In this document: positions 35,036 through 43,371 of the stretch, in pieces
How the letters are laid out: each line of letters starts with the position of its first letter
Position numbering within the stretch: the stretch's first letter is position 1
Origin: an uncultured Prevotella sp.
Lineage (GTDB): Bacteria > Bacteroidota > Bacteroidia > Bacteroidales > Bacteroidaceae
NCBI GenBank assembly: GCA_934202525.1
Contig: CAKPYB010000012.1
Coordinates: 23,645 to 87,644, forward strand
Direction of reading: 5' to 3'
Length of the DNA: 64,000 nucleotides
Made by a program: the position numbers and the translations under genes
Notes under the pieces: model-generated
What the model saw: only the letters and a program-made list of their open reading frames with translations
Databases searched by the model: none
Told to the model about the DNA's origin: nothing

Positions 35036-36043
35036 ATGAAAAAATTTGCTTACATCCTCATTTTATTCATTACGCTGGTCTTAACATCATGTGGTGTTAG
35101 CAGTGGGCATTTCAAGTTTGAAGGCAAATTTCTCAATATGAATCAAGGCGAGTTTTATGTATACAGTCCTGACGGGGGCTTCGAAGGCGTTGACACCATC
35201 AAGGTAGAAGGCGGTCGTTTTACTTTCGAAACCGAATGTAAGGAAGATTTTACCATTATGCTTGTTTTCCCTAATTTCTCTGAGCAGCCTATCTTCGCAA
35301 AATCGGGCAAATCAGTAGAAATCAAGGCAGATGCTTCGCACCTTAAGGAAATGGAGGTAAGCGGAACCAAGGATAACGAACTGATGACAAAATTCCGCAA
35401 GAACATCCTGAAAGATACGCCACCTGAGGCTAAAAAGCATGCAGAGGACTTCGTCAGAGAACATCCGAATTCTATGTGCAGCATCTATCTGATCAGAAAA
35501 TACTTCATCACTTCTACACAACCTGATTACCGCAAGGCGCTCTCACTCATCAATATCGTAGAGAAGGAACAGCCTAAAAACGGACAGTTGGCTAAGATGA
35601 AGCAGTTGGCAGAAAACATGAAGAATGTAGGCACCGGTGCAACCCTGCCTTCATTTACAGCATACGATATCAACGGAAAACTCGTTTCTAGTACAGAAAT
35701 GAGCAGCGCTCCGGTTGCCGTAATCTACACCTGGGCTACCTATAACTATGACAGCCAGGACATGCAGCGCGAACTGAAGAGCCGTCAGAAAAAATCGAAC
35801 GGCAAGCTTAAGCTGATGGCTTTCTGTCTGGATGCCAGCAAGAGCGAATGCAAGAACAACATCAAGCGCGACTCTATCGCATGCCCTATCATCTGCAACG
35901 GCGAAATGCTGGAAGACAAGACCTTGAAGAAGTTGGGATTGGAAAACCTTCCTGACAACATCATACTTCAAAATGGTAAAATCATCGCCCGAGGCATGAA
36001 AAAGCAAGAGCTTTACAATAAGCTCGACCAACTGCTAAAATAA
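35036..36043 (+). CDS. DUF4369 / thioredoxin-like lipoprotein without the CxxC site
   Basis: 335 aa from the ATG at 35036; earlier in-frame codons overlap tRNA-Leu. Signal peptide with lipobox (ILFITLVLTSC), DUF4369 domain (about 25-115), helical linker, and a thioredoxin/AhpC-like domain from about 205. Where active members have W-x-x-W-C-x-x-C, this one has TWATYNYDSQ, with no Cys pair, so it cannot act as a disulfide oxidoreductase. A cis-Pro-type NLPDNI is kept. It may be a binding or scaffold protein at the envelope. Confidence 0.78.
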   Translation: MKKFAYILILFITLVLTSCGVSSGHFKFEGKFLNMNQGEFYVYSPDGGFEGVDTIKVEGGRFTFETECKEDFTIMLVFPNFSEQPIFAKSGKSVEIKADASHLKEMEVSGTKDNELMTKFRKNILKDTPPEAKKHAEDFVREHPNSMCSIYLIRKYFITSTQPDYRKALSLINIVEKEQPKNGQLAKMKQLAENMKNVGTGATLPSFTAYDINGKLVSSTEMSSAPVAVIYTWATYNYDSQDMQRELKSRQKKSNGKLKLMAFCLDASKSECKNNIKRDSIACPIICNGEMLEDKTLKKLGLENLPDNIILQNGKIIARGMKKQELYNKLDQLLK

Positions 36044-36085
36044 ATACTTTCGAGCTAGTCAAGAACCCATAAAAAGCACGCCTAT

Positions 36086-37636
36086 ATGTTAGTAAAGACA
36101 TATTGTGCAGCAGTTAACGGACTAGAAGTAACTACTGTAACCGTAGAAGTAAGCCTCAACAGAGGCGTCATGTACCACCTCACAGGCTTAGGCGACGAGG
36201 CGGTCAAGGAGAGCCGTAACCGAATTTCAGCAGCTCTCCAGTATAGCGGCTTCAAATTTCCGATAGCCGACATCACTATCAATCTGGCTCCAGCTGACCT
36301 CCGGAAAGAGGGCAGCAGTTTCGACTTGCCGCTTGCAATCGGACTTCTAGGCGCCAACAACAACATACCCGAAGATCATCTGAAAGAGTACATGATGGTA
36401 GGCGAGCTGAGCCTTGACGGTACGCTCCAGCCTATCAAAGGTGCCCTGCCGATAGCCATCAGAGCCAGAGCAGAGCACTTTAAGGGACTGATTGTGCCGG
36501 AACAGAACGCTCGGGAAGCGGCTGTCGTAAACAATCTTGAGGTTTACGGCATGAAAACGCTTTTCGAAGTCATACAATTCATGAGCGACAGAAGCAATCC
36601 TTCTCCTACAATCGTTGACACCCGCAAGGAATTTTACGAAAACCAGACACATTGTGAATACGATTATGCCGATGTTCGCGGTCAGGAGAACGTGAAAAGA
36701 GCGCTCGAAGTGGCTGCGGCTGGCGGACACAACCTGATTATGGTAGGTCCTCCTGGTTCCGGAAAGTCGATGATGGCAAAACGTTTGCCGTCCATCCTCC
36801 CCCCTCTCACGCTCTCTGAGAGTCTGGAAACAACACAGATTCACTCCATTGCAGGCAAACTGGGCAAGAATGTATCACTCATTTCCCAACGCCCGTTCCG
36901 GTCTCCTCACCATACCATCTCTCAAGTGGCTCTGGTAGGCGGTGGAACTTCACCACAACCGGGAGAAATATCGCTCGCCCATAATGGCGTTCTGTTCTGC
37001 GATGAACTTCCGGAGTTCAATAAAACCACTCTGGAAGTACTCCGCCAGCCATTGGAAGACCGCCACATCAACATCAGCAGAGCGAAATATTCTACAGATT
37101 ACCCATGTTCATTCATGTTTGTGGCAAGTATGAACCCTTGTCCATGCGGATATTATGGTGATCCGACACATCGCTGTGTCTGCACGCCAGGCCAGATTCA
37201 AAGATACATGAACAAGATTTCAGGACCATTACTCGACCGCATCGACATCCAATGCGAAATCAGTCCCGTTCCTTTCCAGGACATATCGAAGGCTGCCCCA
37301 GGTGAGCCAAGTGCCAAGATCAGAGAAAGAGTCATCAAGGCAAGAGAAGTTCAAGCCGAAAGATTCAAAGATTATAAAGGCATCCATTGCAATGCCCAGA
37401 TGACCGAAAGAATGATTCATCAGTTTGCCGAACCCGACGAACAAGGTATCGAACTGCTCCGAATGGCAATGGAGAAGCTTTCTTTATCAGCAAGAGCCTA
37501 TAACAGAATACTGAAAGTGGCACGAACCATTGCTGATTTGGCAGGAAGTGAACAGATTAAGCCTGACCATATAGCAGAAGCCGTGGGATACAGAACCCTC
37601 GACAGAGGCGATTGGGCAGAAAGAGGACATTTATAA
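36086..37636 (+). CDS. YifB/ComM family Mg-chelatase-like AAA ATPase
   Basis: 516 aa. N-terminal ChlI-like domain (MLVKTYCAAVNGLEVTTVTV), Walker A GPPGSGKSMMAKRLP, Walker B VLFCDELPEF, a Cys-rich segment (CPCGYYGDPTHRCVC) and the C-terminal MCM-like part. Homologues (ComM) are branch-migration helicases used in natural transformation. It has no neighbour of related function apart from comF 5 kb away. Confidence 0.92.
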   Translation: MLVKTYCAAVNGLEVTTVTVEVSLNRGVMYHLTGLGDEAVKESRNRISAALQYSGFKFPIADITINLAPADLRKEGSSFDLPLAIGLLGANNNIPEDHLKEYMMVGELSLDGTLQPIKGALPIAIRARAEHFKGLIVPEQNAREAAVVNNLEVYGMKTLFEVIQFMSDRSNPSPTIVDTRKEFYENQTHCEYDYADVRGQENVKRALEVAAAGGHNLIMVGPPGSGKSMMAKRLPSILPPLTLSESLETTQIHSIAGKLGKNVSLISQRPFRSPHHTISQVALVGGGTSPQPGEISLAHNGVLFCDELPEFNKTTLEVLRQPLEDRHINISRAKYSTDYPCSFMFVASMNPCPCGYYGDPTHRCVCTPGQIQRYMNKISGPLLDRIDIQCEISPVPFQDISKAAPGEPSAKIRERVIKAREVQAERFKDYKGIHCNAQMTERMIHQFAEPDEQGIELLRMAMEKLSLSARAYNRILKVARTIADLAGSEQIKPDHIAEAVGYRTLDRGDWAERGHL

Positions 37637-37726
37637 TCATAAAGAAGATATATGTAAAAGGATAAAAATCCGTTTTTTCCTATCATTCGCTCTAAAAAGT
37701 TGGATTTATAAAGGAAAAAAGGGAGA

Positions 37727-37776
37727 AAAATAGCCATTCTAAAATAGTTACAAACCTGTTTTAGAATGGCTATTTT
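37727..37776. terminator. intrinsic terminator after the YifB/ComM gene
   Basis: AAAATAGCCATTCTAAAA and its exact inverse around a 14-nt loop, with T-rich flank; works on both strands. Confidence 0.8.
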
Positions 37777-37971
37777 CTTTTGTCATTACGAAAATATTAC
37801 CCCATAAAGACAAAAATACCACAAAAAACAGACAAAAACGAATGGTAAAATCGTCCAAGACGGGGTAATTTCTATTCTCTAAGGTGTAATAATTGATTTT
37901 AATTACCTTTTAAATTTACGAAAATCACTAATTCTAATAAAAATTACCCCATATAGGATAAAAAAATGCAT

Positions 37972-37979
37972 TACCTTTG
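37972..37979 (+). promoter_or_regulatory. promoter element of the 32-aa gene
   Basis: TACCTTTG, about 64 bp before the ATG at 38043. The upstream TTTG element is not clear. Confidence 0.55.
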
Positions 37980-38042
37980 CAAACGTAAAAAGAACGCTAG
38001 CACAACGCTAGTTTAATTATTAACAACAAAACTATTAAGATT

Positions 38043-38141
38043 ATGGATTGCATTTTTAAAATTACAAACGCAGTAAAGAAGATTGGTTTCGTAATTCTTC
38101 TTGCAGAGTTGGCCGTTATCGCCTATATGAACGTAATGTAA
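38043..38141 (+). CDS. 32-residue membrane peptide
   Basis: Reads MDCIFKITNAVKKIGFVILL and continues AELAVIAYMNVM to TAA at 38139. A short basic amphipathic start leads into one hydrophobic helix. It has its own promoter and a leader of about 55 nt. A structured RNA with terminator follows, so the transcript likely ends near 38352. No family recognised; the reading frame could also be incidental to the RNA. Confidence 0.5.
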   Translation: MDCIFKITNAVKKIGFVILLAELAVIAYMNVM

Positions 38142-38169
38142 GAAATCTCTCTATAGATATAAATATATA

Positions 38170-38352
38170 AGGAGGAAGTTTTCTACATACTAAGGTAATT
38201 AGATTGTAAAAGGTCAACAACATAAGTTGTCAAAACGAATAAGTTCGTAGAAAAAGTAAATGATAATAATTAGGTACAGTCCTATCAGGGAGGAGTCTGA
38301 TGGAAATGTACAAGATGGGAGGCTCTTGCAGAGATGCGAAGGGCCTTTTTTT
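38170..38352 (+). ncRNA. candidate structured RNA ending in an intrinsic terminator
   Basis: Several nested pairings are visible. GTTTTCTAC (38178) pairs with GTAGAAAA (38247), closing two small hairpins (ACAAC-ATAA-GTTGT and CGAA-TAAG-TTCG). Next is a longer hairpin GTACA..TCC..ATCAG / CTGAT..GGA..TGTAC (38274-38311) with GGGAGGAG in its loop. Last is a terminator AGGCTCTT / AAGGGCCT plus T-run (38320-38352). It lies between the 32-aa gene and metG. It may be a small RNA, the 3' part of the 32-aa mRNA, or an attenuator before metG. metG has its own promoter afterwards, which favours the first two. Confidence 0.55.
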
Positions 38353-38472
38353 GTATCCTGCCCTACGCTATCCTTACTATAAAAACACTAAAGAACCCAG
38401 CTTTTTACACCTTATTATATATATAAGTAAGAAAAAGCGACGATAATTCTTTCTTATCTCCAACATTTTTTG

Positions 38473-38480
38473 TAATTTTG
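38473..38480 (+). promoter_or_regulatory. promoter element of metG
   Basis: TAATTTTG, about 30 bp before the metG start codon. Confidence 0.6.
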
Positions 38481-38510
38481 CAGCCAAATAACAAAAATAT
38501 ATTAGCTAAT

Positions 38511-40577
38511 ATGGAACAAAAGAACTTTAAACGTACTACCGTGACTGCGGCTTTGCCTTATGCCAACGGTGGTGTGCACATCGGTCACCTGGCAGGTGTT
38601 TACGTGCCAGCCGATATCTATGTTCGCTATCTCCGCCTCAAGAAGCAGGATGTTGTCTTCATCGGCGGTAGCGATGAGCATGGTGTACCTGTTACTATCC
38701 GTGCCAAGAAAGAAGGAATTACCGTACAGGAGGTGGTTGACCGCTATCATAACCTCATCAAGAAGAGTTTCGAGGACTTCGGTATCTCTTTTGATATTTA
38801 CAGCCGTACCACTTCGCCAACTCACAATAAGTTTGCTTCAGACTTCTTCCGCACACTCTATGACAAGGGCGTATTGGAAGAAAAGGTAGAGGAGCAGTTC
38901 TGCGACGAGGTAACAGGCGAATTCCTTACCGACCGTAATATCGTAGGTACTTGCCCTCGCTGTGGTGCAGAGGGTGCTTATGGCGACCAATGCGAGAAAT
39001 GTGGTGCTACCCTCTCTCCTGAGGAGCTCATCAACCCTACCAACAAGAACAACCCTGGTCATGGTCTCGTAAAGAAGCCTACCAAGAACTGGTATCTTCC
39101 ATTGAACAAGTATCAGGATTGGTTGAAGAAGTGGATCCTGGAAGGCCACAAAGAGTGGCGTACCAATGTTTACGGCCAATGCAAGAGCTGGTTGGACATG
39201 GATCTTCAGCCACGTGCGATGACACGCGACTTGGATTGGGGTATTCCTGTTCCAGTAGAGGGTGCAGATGGAAAGGTGCTCTACGTTTGGTTCGATGCAC
39301 CTATCGGTTACATCTCAAATACCAAAGAACTCTGCGATGCTCATCCAGAAAAGTGGGGAACATGGCAGAAGTGGTGGCAGGATCCTGAGACCCGTCTCGT
39401 TCACTTCATCGGTAAGGACAATATCGTGTTCCACTGCATCATCTTCCCTACTATGCTGAAGGCTCACGGCGACTATATCTTGCCAGACAACGTACCAGCC
39501 AACGAGTTTCTGAACCTGGAGGATGATAAGATTTCAACATCCCGCAACTGGGCTGTATGGTTGCACGAGTATCTCGTAGATTTGCCAGGCAAGCAGGATG
39601 TATTGCGCTATGTATTGACAGCCAATGCGCCTGAGACCAAGGACAACAACTTTACCTGGAAGGATTTCCAGGAGCGCAACAACTCTGAGTTGGTTGCCGT
39701 TTACGGTAACTTCGTAAACCGTGCCCTCCAGCTCACCAAGAAGTATTGGGGCGGCGTAGTTCCTGCCTGTGGTGAATTGCAGGAGGTAGATGAGAAGGCT
39801 ATCGCTGAGTTCAAGGACGTAAAGGAGAAGGTAGAGCAGTATCTTAACGTATTCAAGTTCCGCGAGGCTCAGAAAGAGGCTATGAACCTGGCTCGTATCG
39901 GTAACCGATACATCACAGAGTGTGAGCCTTGGAAGGTTTGGAAGACCGATCCTAAGCGTGTGGAGACCATCCTGAACATCTCCCTGCAGTTGGTTGCCAA
40001 CCTCGCTATCGCCTTCGAGCCATTCTTGCCTTTCTCTTCAGAGAAGCTCCGCAAGATGATCAATATGCCTAACTTCGAGTGGACTCAGCTCGGCAGCACA
40101 GATTTGCTCAAGGCTGGTACCCAGCTCGGTGAGCCTGAATTGCTCTTCGAGAAGATTGAGGATGAGGTTATCGAAAGACAGCTCCAGAAGCTCGCTGACA
40201 CCAAGAAGGCTAACGAGGAGGCTTCTTATCAGGCTGCTCCTATCAAGCCAGAGGTTAGCTTCGATGATTTCGAGAAACTCGATATCCGCGTAGGTCACAT
40301 TCTGAACTGCGAGAAGGTAAAGAAGTCTAAGAAACTCCTGAAGTTCACCATCGACGATGGTTCTGGTGTAGAGCGCACCATCTGCTCAGGTATCGCAGCC
40401 TACTACGAGCCAGAGCAGCTGATCGGCAAGGACGTATTGTTCGTAGCCAACTTTGCTCCTCGCAAGATGATGGGCATCGAGAGTCAGGGTATGATTCTGA
40501 GTGCAGTTAACTTCGACGGCTCATTGAACGTAACTTCTCTCCTTGGCAAGGTTAAGCCAGGAAGCCAGGTTGGATAA
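38511..40577 (+). CDS. metG: methionine-tRNA ligase
   Basis: 688 aa from the ATG at 38511; codons before it overlap the promoter. HIGH-type motif (HIGHLAG), zinc knuckles CPRC ... CEKC, KMSKS counterpart DKISTSR, anticodon-binding domain, and a C-terminal EMAP-type tRNA-binding domain ([20 protein letters not shown]). It charges tRNA-Met. It is followed by a bidirectional terminator. Confidence 0.95.
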   Translation: MEQKNFKRTTVTAALPYANGGVHIGHLAGVYVPADIYVRYLRLKKQDVVFIGGSDEHGVPVTIRAKKEGITVQEVVDRYHNLIKKSFEDFGISFDIYSRTTSPTHNKFASDFFRTLYDKGVLEEKVEEQFCDEVTGEFLTDRNIVGTCPRCGAEGAYGDQCEKCGATLSPEELINPTNKNNPGHGLVKKPTKNWYLPLNKYQDWLKKWILEGHKEWRTNVYGQCKSWLDMDLQPRAMTRDLDWGIPVPVEGADGKVLYVWFDAPIGYISNTKELCDAHPEKWGTWQKWWQDPETRLVHFIGKDNIVFHCIIFPTMLKAHGDYILPDNVPANEFLNLEDDKISTSRNWAVWLHEYLVDLPGKQDVLRYVLTANAPETKDNNFTWKDFQERNNSELVAVYGNFVNRALQLTKKYWGGVVPACGELQEVDEKAIAEFKDVKEKVEQYLNVFKFREAQKEAMNLARIGNRYITECEPWKVWKTDPKRVETILNISLQLVANLAIAFEPFLPFSSEKLRKMINMPNFEWTQLGSTDLLKAGTQLGEPELLFEKIEDEVIERQLQKLADTKKANEEASYQAAPIKPEVSFDDFEKLDIRVGHILNCEKVKKSKKLLKFTIDDGSGVERTICSGIAAYYEPEQLIGKDVLFVANFAPRKMMGIESQGMILSAVNFDGSLNVTSLLGKVKPGSQVG

Positions 40578-40611
40578 AGAATCATAGAATCATCTGATTA
40601 TCAGATAAGGT

Positions 40612-40646
40612 AAAAGCCTCAAATCCTTTGCGGATTTGAGGCTTTT
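40612..40646. terminator. bidirectional intrinsic terminator
   Basis: AAAAGCCTCAAATC pairs with GATTTGAGGCTTTT around a short loop; it lies between metG and the converging outer-membrane gene. Confidence 0.85.
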
Positions 40647-40669
40647 CTTATTTCTATCCAAATATTCTT

Positions 40670-41377
40670 TTATAATGTAAAACGATAACCCACGGTAAAG
40701 GTCAGAGCCTTGTTCTTACAGTTATCCCAATCACCCTTGCTAGCCTTCGTCAGGCTCACGTTGTAACGGGCATCCAGAATCACGTTCATATATTCATAGC
40801 TCAAGCCCAGAGGAATGGCTACATCCACCTTCTTGGCAGGCCAAAGAGCTTCGGTTTCCTGCATATTCTTGTATGTAATAGACCCGTTTTTGTCCTTCTG
40901 AAGGTCGGTTTCCTCTCTTTTAACCTTGCCGTCGCCACAAAGGAATCCCACCTGAACGCCTGCATTCACCGACAAACCCTCTACAAGATAGGCTTTCAGC
41001 ATGAGCGGTACCTGGATATAATCAAGGTTCACATGATGATTCTTAATACCTGTATATTCCCCTTTTTCAGCATTCTCAGTCAACTCACAGTCAGGGAAGC
41101 GCATACCCTGTCGGGCATAATAAGCACCCAGCGTAATACCCAGGCTCTTATTTATGCGATATTCCACATCTACGCCACCCATGAATCCTGCCTGATACTT
41201 AGACTCTAGCGAGGTTCCATCCAAAGTTTCCAGAGTCAACCCGCTCCAGTTAGCCAGAGTTACACCGATACGGGGAATTACCGAGAATCGGCCTACCGGA
41301 TTCTCCACTTCTTGTGCCTTTGCTCCCACAACAGCAAGCAGCACCATCATTATAACTATTTTCTTTTTCATTTCCAC
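40670..41377 (-). CDS. outer-membrane beta-barrel protein (PorT-like)
   Basis: 235 aa. Signal peptide (MKKKIVIMMVLLAVVGAKA; the Met two codons earlier is also possible). An eight-strand-type barrel with GVTLANWSG, GGVDVEYRI, LGAYYARQG and a final strand ending FTVGYRFTL. This fits the PorT-like / outer membrane protein beta-barrel domain family. Function unknown. Monocistronic. Confidence 0.75.
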   Translation of the reverse strand: MEMKKKIVIMMVLLAVVGAKAQEVENPVGRFSVIPRIGVTLANWSGLTLETLDGTSLESKYQAGFMGGVDVEYRINKSLGITLGAYYARQGMRFPDCELTENAEKGEYTGIKNHHVNLDYIQVPLMLKAYLVEGLSVNAGVQVGFLCGDGKVKREETDLQKDKNGSITYKNMQETEALWPAKKVDVAIPLGLSYEYMNVILDARYNVSLTKASKGDWDNCKNKALTFTVGYRFTL

Positions 41378-41566
41378 AACAGTTTGTATATCATAATAAC
41401 AAGAAACAAGGGATAATATTGCATCCTACAGCCATTTTTCTCCATAACAGACCAGTTCTCGCAAAGTGTTAACAAATACAACTCATAGTTTTCTTCCCCT
41501 CAACTCACCGTTTTCTGGAGCATAAGTCATAGTTTGCACCATGACAAAGCTGTGTTTATGCCCCAA

Positions 41567-41704
41567 AAATATAACACGGACAAATTGAATTTGTCCGGAT
41601 GCTTGTCCGGTAGCTTTATAATCTTCTCATAGTCAGCGATTTATATCATGCCGGACAAATTTGTCCGGACAAATTCAATTTGTCCGTGTTTTTTTCTTGG
41701 AAAG
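41567..41704. repeat. palindrome cluster, left flank of the locus D ATPase
   Basis: ACGGACAAATTGAATTTGTCCG (in 41567-41598), shorter CCGGACAAATTTGTCCGG units and a second, partly inverted copy ending at 41704. Blocks of 32 bp and 28 bp within it recur in the same order at 43191-43240, on the other side of the ATPase gene. Confidence 0.8.
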
Positions 41705-41730
41705 TTTTCCTCATCCCGATTAAAAGATAA

Positions 41731-41831
41731 ACATTTGGGGGATTTGGAACATTTCAAGCAAAAACATTTGGGGGATTTGGAACATTTTAACAAAAAACAT
41801 TTGGGGGATTTGGAACTTATATGTATCTTTG
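41731..41831 (+). promoter_or_regulatory. three 33-bp-spaced repeats overlapping the promoter (locus D)
   Basis: ACATTTGGGGGATTTGGAAC starts at 41731, 41764 and 41797: exact 33-bp period, near-perfect copies. TTTG of the third copy (41800-41803) is the -33 element, followed after 20 bp by TATCTTTG (41824-41831). The layout matches orphan locus E. Confidence 0.85.
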
Positions 41832-41850
41832 CGCTCAAAATCAGCAAGTT

Positions 41851-43188
41851 ATGAGAAATAGAATATTTAAAAGAAAAGTGTACAACAAAATGCTCGAATG
41901 GAAGCGAGAGAGAAATGGTAGCACAGCTCTCTTGCTCAAAGGAGCACGCCGTGTAGGAAAGTCAACAGTAGCCAAAGCATTCGCAGAAAATGAATACAAA
42001 AGCTATATCCTTATAGATTTCGTACAAGCATCTAAGGAAGTGAAACAGCTGTTTGACAACCTCATGGACTTGAACTACATATTTTTACGCCTCCAATCAA
42101 TCTACCAAGTAATCTTGGAACCACGCAAATCAGCCATCATTTTCGATGAAGTACAAATGTGCCCACAAGCCCGGCAAGCCATCAAATACCTAGTAGCAGA
42201 CGGAAGATACGACTACATAGAGACAGGTTCTCTTATCAGCATCAAAAAGAATGTAGAAAACATTTTGATTCCAAGCGAAGAGACACGTTTGGAGCTCTAT
42301 CCGATGGACTACGAGGAATTTCGATGGGCTATGGGTGATACTGCTACCTTTCCCCTACTCAAGCAGTTTTTCGATACAAAAGTTCCATTGGGAGCAGCGC
42401 ATCGAGAAGCCATGCGCAACCTTCGTCTATATATGCTCGTAGGCGGAATGCCACAAGCCGTAAACGAGTACTTAGAAACCAACAATCTGAGCAAAACAGA
42501 TGCCGTAAAGCGAGAAATCATAGAGCTTTATCTTGACGACTTTAGAAAGATTGACAAAACAGGAAGAGCTGCCAAGTTATTCGAGAATATTCCTTCCGAA
42601 TTAAACAAAAATTCAGCCAGATACCAGGTAGCAAGCGTACTGGATGATGCAGGCAGAAAGAACCTTATGGGAGTCTTGGCAGACATGAAAGACAGCATGG
42701 TGGTCAACTTCGCCTACCACGCAAATGATCCCAATGTCGGTTTTTCATTACATAGTGACGAAGACTACTATAAAATGTTTGTTGGAGACACAGGTCTATT
42801 CGTCACACTTGCTTTTTGGGATAAAGACTACACAGAGAACACCATTTACGAAAGGTTGTTGAGCGATAAACTGAGTAGCGATATGGGGTATGCCTATGAG
42901 AATCTCGTTGCCCAAATGCTTACCGCATCAGGAAACAAACTTTTCTATTACACATTTCCCCATGCAACGAGTCACAAGAACTATGAGATAGATTTCTTGC
43001 TATCTCGTGGCAAGAAGATTTATCCGATAGAAGTGAAATCTTCAGGATATAACAGTCACAAGTCGCTAGATGAATTTTGCCAGAAGTTCTCTGATAGAAT
43101 CGACAAAAGATACCTATTATATACGAAAGATTTTAAAAAAGATGGACAGACCTTATTGGTGCCAATATATATGACACCCTTGCTATAA
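41851..43188 (+). CDS. AAA ATPase with DUF4143 C-terminal domain (locus D)
   Basis: 445 aa from the ATG at 41851; the longer frame would begin inside the promoter. P-loop KGARRVGKST, Walker B AIIFDEVQMCP, sensor IETGSLI. DUF4143 part with FENIPSELNKNSARYQV and the PD-(D/E)XK-like YEIDFLLSRG ... PIEVKSSG. A different subfamily from loci B and C. The gene and its repeats are enclosed by direct copies of a palindromic sequence (41567-41704 and 43191-43240). The right copy ends in a T-run and serves as terminator. Function unknown. Confidence 0.78.
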   Translation: MRNRIFKRKVYNKMLEWKRERNGSTALLLKGARRVGKSTVAKAFAENEYKSYILIDFVQASKEVKQLFDNLMDLNYIFLRLQSIYQVILEPRKSAIIFDEVQMCPQARQAIKYLVADGRYDYIETGSLISIKKNVENILIPSEETRLELYPMDYEEFRWAMGDTATFPLLKQFFDTKVPLGAAHREAMRNLRLYMLVGGMPQAVNEYLETNNLSKTDAVKREIIELYLDDFRKIDKTGRAAKLFENIPSELNKNSARYQVASVLDDAGRKNLMGVLADMKDSMVVNFAYHANDPNVGFSLHSDEDYYKMFVGDTGLFVTLAFWDKDYTENTIYERLLSDKLSSDMGYAYENLVAQMLTASGNKLFYYTFPHATSHKNYEIDFLLSRGKKIYPIEVKSSGYNSHKSLDEFCQKFSDRIDKRYLLYTKDFKKDGQTLLVPIYMTPLL

Positions 43189-43190
43189 AT

Positions 43191-43240
43191 AAAATATAAC
43201 ACGGACAAATTGAATTTGTCCGTGTTTTTTTCTTGGAAAG
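43191..43240 (+). terminator. palindrome and T-run after locus D ATPase; right flank copy
   Basis: ACACGGACAAATT and AATTTGTCCGTGT form a strong hairpin followed by seven T. The 50-bp block repeats parts of the left flank at 41567-41598 and 41677-41704. Confidence 0.8.
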
Positions 43241-43371
43241 AGGCGAGCTTTACAGCCAGCATTCTTACCCCTGTATTCGTCAAAAGTGTGATTTATCACA
43301 AAAAAATCGAATAATATGGAGATAAAACGTTATACAATGTCACTCGTTTAAACAGTAACAAAAAGCAATAT

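Larger units (their letters stand above)
37637..38042. other. 406-bp intergenic stretch with terminator and promoter
   Basis: Contains the terminator below, three TTACCCC-type motifs (near 37797, 37860 inverted, and 37943) and the promoter of the 32-aa gene (TACCTTTG at 37972-37979). No ORF is supported in it. A short CTAGC-acaac-GCTAG hairpin lies in the leader at about 37996. Confidence 0.6.
41378..41850. other. intergenic stretch with palindromes and the locus D repeat array
   Basis: The part up to about 41565 shows nothing clear. From 41567 it holds the GGACAAATT palindromes and from 41731 the 33-bp repeats, both listed separately. Confidence 0.6.

Noticed and set aside
38170..38352. Known riboswitch or T-box before metG
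   Set aside because: No recognisable S-box, T-box or SAM motif; metG has its own promoter after the terminator.
41648..41854. 68-codon frame across the locus D repeats, with a 4-nt overlap with the ATPase
   Set aside because: A consensus promoter lies inside it and no start signal precedes it; kept as an observation, not as a gene.
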